This document shows positions 1-5,754 of a stretch of 8,905 bases of DNA, piece by piece. This DNA is from Burkholderiales bacterium. Lineage in GTDB: Bacteria > Pseudomonadota > Gammaproteobacteria > Burkholderiales > JAEUOS01. Below the pieces are notes generated by a model. It was not told where the DNA came from. It did no database searches and worked only from the letters and a program-made list of their open reading frames with translations. Every line of letters begins with the position of its first letter. Position 1 is the stretch's first letter. The DNA lies in NCBI GenBank assembly GCA_947456845.1, contig CANGUJ010000137.1, forward strand, positions 1 to 8,905. The letters run 5' to 3'. A program made the position numbers and the translations under genes.

Positions 1-684
1 AATGAAGCCAGCGAGCCGCGCCCGCCGCTGTGGCGAAGCTTCACGGAAAGCGTCTGGGGTCTGGCGGCACCCGTACTCATTCTCGGCGGCATGCGGGCCG
101 GTTGGTTCACGCCTACCGAGGCTGCCGTCGTCGCGGTCATGTACGGCCTGTTCGTGGGCATGGTGATCTATCGCACGATCGCCTGGCGCGACCTGTTTCC
201 CATATTTGCCGAGGCGGCCGAGGTCTCGGCGGTGATCTTGCTGGTGGTCGCACTGGCCGGCATATTCGCCTACTCCGTCAACACGCTGAGCCTGGCCGAC
301 CCGGTGACCAGGGCTATCGTCGGATCCGGATTGGGCGAGTACGGTGTGCTAGCCCTGCTGATCCTCATGCTGCTGGTCGTGGGCATGTTTCTCGACGGCG
401 TCTCGATTTTCCTGATCTTCATTCCGCTGCTCATCCCGATCGCGACGTTCTACCGGTGGGATCTGGTGTGGTTCGGCATCATCCTGACCCTGATGGTGGC
501 GGTGGGCCAGTTCACGCCCCCGATGGCTGTCAACCTGATGGTGAGCTGCAGGATTGCCGGCGTTCGGATGGAGGAAACCGTGCGCTGGGTAGGCTGGATG
601 GTGGCAAGTTTTCTCGTTGCACTTCTGTTGGTGGTAGCCTTTCCGTCCTTGGCGCTCTGGCTGCCGAAATATCTTGGTTATTAG
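1..684 (+). CDS. dctM: TRAP transporter large permease subunit, DctM family (5' partial)
   Basis: This is the C-terminal part (227 residues visible) of the large membrane subunit of a tripartite ATP-independent periplasmic transporter, which uses an ion gradient to import a solute, usually an organic acid, delivered by a periplasmic receptor. The frame is open from the first base, so the gene starts outside the window. The family signature FTPTEAAVVAV is at about residues 36-46. Hydrophobic helices follow, then the late conserved segment with GQFTPPMAVNL near residues 169-179, and a final hydrophobic helix before the YLGY end. The matching receptor gene begins 21 bases after the stop, so the two are almost certainly one operon (M then P). 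The small subunit DctQ is not in view and should lie upstream or be fused to the missing N-terminus. Family assignment is firm; the substrate is unknown. Confidence 0.93.
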   Translation, partial: NEASEPRPPLWRSFTESVWGLAAPVLILGGMRAGWFTPTEAAVVAVMYGLFVGMVIYRTIAWRDLFPIFAEAAEVSAVILLVVALAGIFAYSVNTLSLADPVTRAIVGSGLGEYGVLALLILMLLVVGMFLDGVSIFLIFIPLLIPIATFYRWDLVWFGIILTLMVAVGQFTPPMAVNLMVSCRIAGVRMEETVRWVGWMVASFLVALLLVVAFPSLALWLPKYLGY

Positions 685-705
685 CGTCCTTCAAAGGAGT
701 CACAC

Positions 706-1740
706 ATGAAACGCAGGCATTTCATCCAGGGCGCGGTCGCCGCAGGCGGCGCGCTCGCCTTCCCCGCCATCGTCACCGGGCAGTCGCAATACAAGGCCGA
801 GTACAAGCTCTCCACCGTCGTCGGTCCGGCATTTCCATGGGGCAAGGGCGGCGAGATCTGGGCCAATCTGGTCAGGGAAAAGACCGGCGGACGCATCAAC
901 GTGAAGATGTATCCCGGCGTGTCGCTTGTCCAGGGCGACCAGACCCGCGAGTTTTCCGCCATCCGCCAGGGCATCATCGACATGGCGATCGGCTCGACCA
1001 TCAACTGGTCGCCGCAGGTCAAGGAGCTGAACCTGTTCTCGCTGCCGTTCCTGATGCCCGATTTCGCCGCCGTCGATGCGCTCACGCAAGGCGAGATCGG
1101 CAAGCGCATGTTCGCCACCCTCGACAAGCAGGGCGTCGTGCCGCTGGCATGGGGCGAGAACGGCTTTCGCGAGCTCACCAATTCCAAGCGCGAGATCCGT
1201 ACCCCGGCGGACCTCAAGGGCCTGAAGATCCGCATCGTCGGTTCGCCCCTGTTCAACGACACCTTCACCGACCTCGGCGCCAACCCCACCCAGATGAGCT
1301 GGGCCGACGCGCAGCCTGCATTCGCCTCCGGCGCCGTCGACGGGCAGGAAAACCCGATGGCCATCTTCACCGCGGCCAAGCTGCACACCGTCGGCCACAA
1401 GTTCTGCACCCTGTGGGGCTATGTGTGCGATCCGCTGGCGTTCGTGGTCAACAAGGAGGTGTGGGCCAGCTGGACGCCGGCCGACCGCGACGCCGTGCGT
1501 GCCGCGGCGGTGGAAGCCGCCAAGCAGGAGCTCGCACTGGCGCGCGCCGGCATCACCAAGGAAGACCAGTCCACCTACAAGCAGGTCGAGGGCTTCGGCG
1601 TCAAGATCACCCGCCTCACGCCGGCCGAGCGCGAGCAGTTCGTCATCGCCACCCGCCGCGTGTATGCGCGCTGGAAGGCGCAAATCGGCAAGGAACTGGT
1701 GGACGTGGCCGAGCAGGCCATCGCCAAGCGCAAGGTCTGA
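706..1740 (+). CDS. dctP: TRAP transporter substrate-binding protein, DctP family
   Basis: Periplasmic receptor (344 residues, normal length) that binds the solute and hands it to the DctM permease encoded just upstream. The start is set by AAAGGAG at 693-699, six bases before the ATG. The leader begins MKRRHFIQGA, a twin-arginine-like motif followed by a hydrophobic stretch to about residue 26, so export through Tat is likely. Family landmarks are the LKGLKIRI segment at 170-177, where Arg176 fits the conserved arginine that binds the substrate carboxylate in DctP/SiaP-type receptors, and the segment around 194-218 (PTQMSWADAQPAFASGAVDG) that lines the hinge. The ligand is probably a carboxylic acid, but the sequence does not identify which one. 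A terminator-like hairpin follows the stop. Confidence 0.94.
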   Translation: MKRRHFIQGAVAAGGALAFPAIVTGQSQYKAEYKLSTVVGPAFPWGKGGEIWANLVREKTGGRINVKMYPGVSLVQGDQTREFSAIRQGIIDMAIGSTINWSPQVKELNLFSLPFLMPDFAAVDALTQGEIGKRMFATLDKQGVVPLAWGENGFRELTNSKREIRTPADLKGLKIRIVGSPLFNDTFTDLGANPTQMSWADAQPAFASGAVDGQENPMAIFTAAKLHTVGHKFCTLWGYVCDPLAFVVNKEVWASWTPADRDAVRAAAVEAAKQELALARAGITKEDQSTYKQVEGFGVKITRLTPAEREQFVIATRRVYARWKAQIGKELVDVAEQAIAKRKV

Positions 1741-1768
1741 GCTGCGCGCAAGGCGTGACGCTGTGGAT

Positions 1769-1794
1769 GGGCCGCCCCGCATGGCGGCCCTTTT
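1769..1794 (+). terminator. Terminator-like hairpin after dctP
   Basis: A perfect 8-bp stem, GGGCCGCC (1769-1776) with GGCGGCCC (1783-1790), encloses a 6-base loop and is followed at once by TTTT. It looks like a short intrinsic terminator for the TRAP operon. The next gene on the same strand starts only 13 bases after the T-run, so the hairpin may act as a partial (read-through) terminator. Confidence 0.6.
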
Positions 1795-1807
1795 GCATGG
1801 AGAGGGG

Positions 1808-2611
1808 ATGACAAGGCCGGTGCTCACGGCCCAATCGGTCACGGAGCTGGGCGCCGAGGTGCGCGGCGCGGTTCTGGTGGCGGGGTCGCACGGCGGTGTG
1901 ATCGCGGCGTATCTGGGTGCCGCATCCGGGGCGCATGCTCTGATCCTCAACGACGCAGGCGTCGGGATGGAGAACGCCGGCATTGCCGGCCTTGCCTGGC
2001 TGGATGGCATCGGCATGGCCGCGGCGACCGTCTCCCACATGAGCGCGCGCATCGGCGATGGCGCCGACAGCCTGGCGCGCGGCCGCATCACGCATGCCAA
2101 CAAGGCGGCGCGGTCGGCCGGTGTCGAGCCCGGCATGTCGGCACGCCAAGCCGCGCAGCGGTTGTGCGGCGCTGCCGCCGCCCACGCTGCATCGCCCGCC
2201 TATGCGGATGGCCGCTGGAAAATCGGCGCGCAAGGGAGGTACGAGCTCTGGGCGCTTGATTCGGTGGGCAAGCTCGTACCGGAGGATGCCGGGCGGATCC
2301 TGCTTATCGGATCCCACGGCGGCCTGCATGGCGGGCGTCCCGACTCCGCGCTCGATTGCGCGGGCCGTCCGGTTGCCGCCCGCGCCGCTGCCTTCAACGA
2401 TGCCGGCGTGGGCATCGATGAGATCGGCATCACGCGTTTGCCTGAGCTTGCGCGTCGCGGTGTGCCGGCGGTCACCGTCAGTCACGACACCGCGCGCATC
2501 GGCGATGGCCGGTCGATGCTCCACGGGCTGATTTCCCATGTCAACACGCCATCCGAGGCCCTCGGCGCGCGCCGGGGCATGCGTCTGCGCGACTGGATTT
2601 CCTGCCTGTAA
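1808..2611 (+). CDS. Uncharacterised protein with two tandem copies of a GSHGG / NDAGVG / ARIGDG module
   Basis: A 267-residue protein with no signal peptide or membrane helix, hence probably cytoplasmic. I cannot assign a function. It consists of two homologous halves. Copy 1 has GSHGG (26-30), NDAGVGMENAGI (48-59), TVSHMSARIGDG (74-85) and ITHAN (94-98). Copy 2 has GSHGG (168-172), NDAGVGIDEIGI (197-208), TVSHDTARIGDG (223-234) and ISHVN (242-246). A divergent linker of about 70 residues separates them. I recall similar unnamed proteins in Burkholderiales, but this is memory and not a search. The ATG at 1808 is preceded by GGAG at 1799-1802 (5-base gap). The frame is open further upstream, but that part overlaps dctP and is rejected. 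The gene follows the TRAP operon with only 67 bases between, so it may be expressed by read-through and serve metabolism of the imported solute (inference). The intact paired motifs argue for a real gene. Confidence 0.82.
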   Translation: MTRPVLTAQSVTELGAEVRGAVLVAGSHGGVIAAYLGAASGAHALILNDAGVGMENAGIAGLAWLDGIGMAAATVSHMSARIGDGADSLARGRITHANKAARSAGVEPGMSARQAAQRLCGAAAAHAASPAYADGRWKIGAQGRYELWALDSVGKLVPEDAGRILLIGSHGGLHGGRPDSALDCAGRPVAARAAAFNDAGVGIDEIGITRLPELARRGVPAVTVSHDTARIGDGRSMLHGLISHVNTPSEALGARRGMRLRDWISCL

Positions 2612-2628
2612 CGGGTCAGGCTCATGCT

Positions 2629-2650
2629 GGTCGCGCCGAGCGGCGCGACC
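2629..2650. terminator. Hairpin between convergent genes
   Basis: GGTCGCGCC (2629-2637) pairs perfectly with GGCGCGACC (2642-2650) around a 4-base loop, GAGC. It lies in the 97-base gap between two convergent genes and would form on either strand, which suits a bidirectional terminator. No T-run follows on either side, so intrinsic termination is uncertain. Confidence 0.45.
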
Positions 2651-2708
2651 CCATCACAACGCTGCCTGGACTGCGCTCCGGACCGGGCCGGCCGGGCGCG
2701 CGCCGCGT

Positions 2709-3743
2709 TCAGCGCCAGCCGGCCCGATCGACGATCCGCTGCGCCAGCGGCGTGTTCTTGCCGAACACCGCAGGACCGATCGGATCCATCTTGAACTTGC
2801 CGAGCGAGTCGAGTTCCGGGTTCTTCGCGACCGCCGATTTCACCACCGGCCACTCATTGTTGCCGTTGGCGAAGTAGCCCTGCGCCTCGTCGCTGGCGAG
2901 GTATTCGAGGAACTTCACCGCGGCCTCCTTGTTGGGCGCATTCCTGAGCATCGCGCCGCCCGCAACGTTCACGTGGGTACCGTAGCCTGACTGGTTGGGC
3001 CACACGAATCCCACCTTCTTGACCCAGTCCTGCTCCTCGGGCTTGGTCGACTTGAGCAGCCTTACCCAGTAATACGTGTTGGTGAGCGCCACGGCGCATT
3101 CGCCGCTGGCCACGGCCTTGATCTGGTCGGTGTCGCCGCCGGCCGGCTTGCGCGCGAAATTGGCGACCACGCCTCTTGCCCAGGCCTCGGCTTTGGCTTC
3201 GCCGTCGTGTTCGGCCACAGCGGCCACCAGCGAGAGCATGTATGGATGCGAACCCGAGCGGGTGCAGACTTTGCCTTTAAGTCTGGGGTCGGCAAGCGAT
3301 TCGTAGCTTGCGACATCCTCGGGTTTCACCGAGGCCTTGTTGTAGACGATCACCCGCGCTCGGGTGGAGAAACCGAACCAGTTGCCGTCACGATCGCGCA
3401 TTTCGGCCGGGATCCGCGACTCGAGGAGGGCGGACTTCACTGGCGCGTACAGGCCCAGTTGCTGCGCATTCCACAGGCGCGCGGCATCGACCAGCAGAAG
3501 CACATCGGCCGGGCTGTTCGCGCCTTCGGTCTTCAAGCGCTCCAGGAGTTGTTCGTCGCCCGCATCGATGCGATTGATGCGGATGCCGGTGGCCTTGGTG
3601 AAGTTCGCGTACAGCGCTTCGTCGGTGGAGTAATGGCGGGCGGAGTAAAGATTGAGCACCTTTTGTTGCGCTGCAACATGAGGCGTCGCAGTGATGCAGG
3701 TTGCGAAGAAGAGAAGGGGGGCGGCAATGCGTAGAGGATTCAT
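2709..3743 (-). CDS. Ferric-iron ABC transporter substrate-binding protein, FbpA/FutA/IdiA family
   Basis: A 344-residue periplasmic binding protein that captures Fe3+ for ABC import. A Sec-type signal peptide spans about residues 1-25 with a likely cut after HVAA. The mature protein opens with LNLYSARHYSTDEALY, matching the N-terminal motif of FutA/FbpA proteins. The paired tyrosines in NTYYW (Tyr224-Tyr225) with Tyr33, Tyr38 and Tyr134 are candidate iron ligands. The C-terminal lobe contains KFLEYLASDEAQ (277-288), also typical of the family. The ATG at 3743 is the only sensible start, although no good Shine-Dalgarno precedes it. The gene stands alone: no permease (fbpB) or ATPase (fbpC) is adjacent, so its transporter must be encoded elsewhere. 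The upstream Fur boxes independently support an iron role. Confidence 0.92.
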   Translation of the reverse strand: MNPLRIAAPLLFFATCITATPHVAAQQKVLNLYSARHYSTDEALYANFTKATGIRINRIDAGDEQLLERLKTEGANSPADVLLLVDAARLWNAQQLGLYAPVKSALLESRIPAEMRDRDGNWFGFSTRARVIVYNKASVKPEDVASYESLADPRLKGKVCTRSGSHPYMLSLVAAVAEHDGEAKAEAWARGVVANFARKPAGGDTDQIKAVASGECAVALTNTYYWVRLLKSTKPEEQDWVKKVGFVWPNQSGYGTHVNVAGGAMLRNAPNKEAAVKFLEYLASDEAQGYFANGNNEWPVVKSAVAKNPELDSLGKFKMDPIGPAVFGKNTPLAQRIVDRAGWR

Positions 3744-3769
3744 GGACCGGGGCAGCGTAGTGGAGGCGA

Positions 3770-3788
3770 TATGCGAATTATTCTCATT
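3770..3788. promoter_or_regulatory. Fur box 1 (overlaps -10)
   Basis: The 19-mer at 3770-3788 reads TATGCGAATTATTCTCATT. Against the symmetrical Fur target AATGAGAATNATTCTCATT it differs only at positions 1 and 5. It covers the -10 element and the predicted start of transcription of the iron-binding gene, so Fe-Fur binding should repress it. Confidence 0.75.
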
Positions 3789-3805
3789 TAATCGCGACCT
3801 GTCAA
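3777..3805 (-). promoter_or_regulatory. Sigma70-type promoter of the iron-binding protein gene
   Basis: Read on the minus strand, TTGACA (plus positions 3800-3805) is followed by a 17-base spacer and AATAAT (3777-3782). This is a perfect -35 and a 5/6 match to the -10 consensus. Predicted transcription starts near 3770, giving a leader of about 27 bases. The two Fur-like boxes overlap both hexamers. Confidence 0.78.
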
Positions 3806-3822
3806 TGAGAAAGATTCTTATT
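3804..3822. promoter_or_regulatory. Fur box 2 (overlaps -35)
   Basis: The 19-mer AATGAGAAAGATTCTTATT is an imperfect inverted repeat close to the Fur consensus. It overlaps the -35 hexamer by two bases and extends upstream. Its centre is 34 bp (about three helical turns) from the centre of box 1, placing both on the same face of the DNA. Confidence 0.7.
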
Positions 3823-3835
3823 CAATACCTCCCAA

Positions 3836-4516
3836 TCAAAAGTCGACCGAAACCGTAGCGCGCGTGAAGCGCTCGATGGCGTCGAGCAACTCGTCGCTGG
3901 CGGTAGCGGCGCTGCCCTCGTCACCCCCGCAAATGGCGCGTGCCAGGGCGGCATGCAAGCGGGCCGTGAGCGGCAGGTCGGCCGCCTGCCGGTAGTGAAG
4001 GAACCAGAAGCGGCGCGAGAGAGAACTCATCATGTCCATCGCGCCGACGATGAACTCGTTGCGGGCGGCCGCGACACACAGGTCGTTGAATTCGCGGTCC
4101 GCGCGCATGAAGGCGACCGCGTCGCGGCCGGCCGCGGACTTGTCCATGCGCGTGGCGATCTCGGCAAACTGCTGGCGTTGCGCGCCATCGGCGCGGCGTG
4201 CCGCGCTGCGCGCCATGAGGCGTTCGACCTCGCGACGCAGTTCCAGGAGGCGCAGTTGGGCCTTGATATCGATTTCCGACACCATCACGCCGCGGCGCGG
4301 AAGTATCCGCACCAGGCGCTCGCGCGCCAGCCGCTGCAAGGCCTCGCGTATCGGGGTGCGGCCGATGCCGAGCTGCTCGGATAGCGCCGCCTCGGTGATG
4401 ATCAGGCCCGGCGCAAGCCGAAGCGTGACGATGCGCTCCTCGATGTCCGTATAGGCGCGCTCGGCGAGCGAACGCGTCGCCTCGCTTGCGGCGGGCTCCC
4501 GGGGGCTTCTTGGCAT
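3836..4516 (-). CDS. GntR-family transcriptional regulator, FCD (FadR) subfamily
   Basis: A 226-residue DNA-binding regulator. The N-terminal winged helix-turn-helix spans about residues 16-80, with the family signature IGRTPIREALQRLARERLV (51-69) and the wing LPRRGVMV. The C-terminal all-helical FCD ligand domain covers about 86-217 and includes LSRRFWFLHYRQ (166-177). Typical FCD domains bind a metal through Asp and three His. Here the D-x-x-F-H motif reads DREFN (140-144) and the last expected His region reads SDEL, so some ligands look replaced, while His174 and His188 remain. I chose the ATG at 4516 because the family N-terminus fits; the frame stays open to 4672 but those residues look non-coding. 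No clear Shine-Dalgarno precedes 4516. It is transcribed away from the hydroxylase gene and probably controls the shared region. Confidence 0.9.
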   Translation of the reverse strand: MPRSPREPAASEATRSLAERAYTDIEERIVTLRLAPGLIITEAALSEQLGIGRTPIREALQRLARERLVRILPRRGVMVSEIDIKAQLRLLELRREVERLMARSAARRADGAQRQQFAEIATRMDKSAAGRDAVAFMRADREFNDLCVAAARNEFIVGAMDMMSSLSRRFWFLHYRQAADLPLTARLHAALARAICGGDEGSAATASDELLDAIERFTRATVSVDF

Positions 4517-4563
4517 GAGAAAGGGGACCCGCAGCCCGAGCAGACGGACTGGAAGGGTTAGGG

Positions 4564-4592
4564 TTGACAGGCGAAGCAAATGATATTTTAAT
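4564..4592 (+). promoter_or_regulatory. Sigma70-type promoter reading toward the hydroxylase gene
   Basis: TTGACA (4564-4569), a 17-base spacer and TTTAAT (4587-4592) form a near-consensus promoter on the plus strand. Predicted transcription starts near 4599, leaving a leader of about 200 bases before the ATG at 4802. The local AT-rich composition contrasts with the GC-rich surroundings, which supports a regulatory role. Confidence 0.68.
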
Positions 4593-4601
4593 GATATATC
4601 A
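4580..4601. promoter_or_regulatory. Candidate GntR operator: palindrome and phased direct repeat
   Basis: TGATATATCA (4592-4601) is a perfect 10-bp palindrome. ATGATAT occurs twice, at 4580-4586 and 4591-4597, exactly 11 bp apart (one helical turn). The cluster overlaps the -10 and start of the plus-strand promoter and lies 64-85 bases upstream of the GntR start. Short AT-rich palindromes are usual for FCD regulators; that this GntR binds here is inference. Confidence 0.55.
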
Positions 4602-4801
4602 GGCAGTGCCCCGGATGCAAAGAAGCAAAAGTGAAGGCCCTCGCACGCGACGCGGGAGCAACGAAGGGGCAACGCAGGTCCAACGTAGGTGGAGCGACGT
4701 GCCGGATCGTCGCGGCAGGCGTACCGCTAGCCATCCGCGGTGCCGTGATGCCCGTCGTTTTCATACCCGCATGCCGTAGCCGTTTTCCAGGAGACTTCAA
4801 G
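4593..4801 (+). other. Leader region before the hydroxylase gene
   Basis: No gene is supported here. An in-frame extension of the hydroxylase frame runs back to an ATG at 4631, but its residues are arginine- and alanine-rich with no family character and no ribosome binding site. The region probably is a long untranslated leader. I see no riboswitch or strong hairpin in it. Confidence 0.4.
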
Positions 4802-5611
4802 ATGATGACCGAACGCCAACGCAAGTTCCGCGAGCAGTACAAGGCCGCGATCAGCCCTTACTACAACGGTCTGGTGCATATCGCCGTGATGTACGGCGTA
4901 GGCATCTGCGCCATATGGTGGTCGGTGGGCCGGCTCGTCAACGCCACCTGGGAGTGGCTGCTGGTGCTGCCGGTGTTTGTCATCGGCAACTTCTTCGAGT
5001 GGTTCATGCATCGCTATGTGATGCACCGGCTGGTTGACGTGTTCGCCCTGCGCGCGATTTACGACCGCCACACGCGCCAGCATCATCAGTATTTCACTGA
5101 CAACGACTCGACCATCGACACCACGCGTGAGTTCCGCATCGTCTTCTTCCCGTGGCGTGTGCTCGCGGTGTTCGCGACCATGGGTCTGGTATTCGGCAAC
5201 CTCGCAGGCTGGCTGATCAACCCGAACGCGGGTTACATCCTGTTCATCACCATGGTCGGACAGTACCTGATATACGAGACCTTCCACTACTGCTGCCATG
5301 TGCATGAAAACGCCTTCGTGGCCAACATGCCGTTCATCAACACCATCCGGCGCCACCATACCGCGCACCACAATCAGGGCATCATGATGAAGTACAACAT
5401 GAACCTGACCTTCCCGATCGCCGACTGGTTCATGGGCACCAGCGATATCAAGCGCAGCCTCTTGGGCACCTTGTTCAACGGCTATAGCGACCGTCACGTG
5501 CGCGAGGAACTCAAGCCCGTGATCGCGCGCTTCCGCCTCGAATCGGCGCCGGTCACGCTCGACGGACCGGTGCTCACGCCTGAGGAAGACCGCCGCCTCG
5601 CCGGCGCCTGA
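4802..5611 (+). CDS. Fatty acid hydroxylase / sterol desaturase superfamily membrane protein
   Basis: A 269-residue integral membrane di-iron oxygenase of the fatty acid hydroxylase superfamily. Such enzymes use two irons held by histidine clusters to hydroxylate or desaturate lipid-like substrates. The clusters are visible: HRYVMH (H70-x4-H75), HTRQHH (H90-x3-H94-H95), HYCCHVH (162-168) and HHTAHH (H185-H186-x2-H189-H190). Hydrophobic spans lie at about 24-43, 51-69, 117-137 and 143-158. The start at 4802 is fixed by CAGGAGA at 4788-4794, eight bases upstream. An ATG directly follows at 4805 as an alternative. The actual substrate (fatty acid, sterol-like lipid or carotenoid) cannot be read from the sequence. 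It is divergent from the GntR gene, its probable regulator, and 143 bases upstream of a TRAP receptor on the same strand. Confidence 0.88.
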   Translation: MMTERQRKFREQYKAAISPYYNGLVHIAVMYGVGICAIWWSVGRLVNATWEWLLVLPVFVIGNFFEWFMHRYVMHRLVDVFALRAIYDRHTRQHHQYFTDNDSTIDTTREFRIVFFPWRVLAVFATMGLVFGNLAGWLINPNAGYILFITMVGQYLIYETFHYCCHVHENAFVANMPFINTIRRHHTAHHNQGIMMKYNMNLTFPIADWFMGTSDIKRSLLGTLFNGYSDRHVREELKPVIARFRLESAPVTLDGPVLTPEEDRRLAGA

Positions 5612-5696
5612 GACCGGCATCCGCCGGCTTCGGCAATCGCCTTTCGGCAGCGAGGCCGGCAACAAACGGCCGGACCGGGTACGATTTAGTCCGCAT

Positions 5697-5714
5697 CCCG
5701 GACCGCGGTCCGGG
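5697..5714. repeat. 18-bp perfect palindrome upstream of the TakP-type gene
   Basis: CCCGGACCGCGGTCCGGG is a perfect, loop-free inverted repeat, 41-58 bases before the ATG at 5755. It follows a weak -10-like TACGAT at 5680-5685 with no good -35. It could be an operator at the start of the transcript, or part of an RNA hairpin ending the hydroxylase transcript; it has no T-run. Confidence 0.45.
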
Positions 5715-5754
5715 CTATCGCTGCCACGCAACTGAAATCACAGGAGAACGATTG

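Noticed and set aside
1421..1807. Upstream extension of the duplicated-module protein
   Set aside because: It overlaps dctP, is arginine- and serine-rich, and the ATG at 1808 has its own GGAG.
30..1811. Long open frame on the plus strand spanning dctM and dctP
   Set aside because: It is a shadow in another frame, arginine- and glycine-rich with no family character; the true frames have clear TRAP motifs and ribosome binding.
700..2136. 478-codon open frame on the minus strand opposite dctP and the next gene
   Set aside because: A GC-rich antisense shadow; the plus-strand frames carry all recognisable motifs.
4517..4672. N-terminal extension of the GntR regulator
   Set aside because: The extra residues contain no family sequence and would place the promoter and palindrome inside the gene.
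5752..5754. TTG start for the TakP-type receptor
   Set aside because: The adjacent ATG at 5755 has better spacing to CAGGAGA and gives a normal leader.
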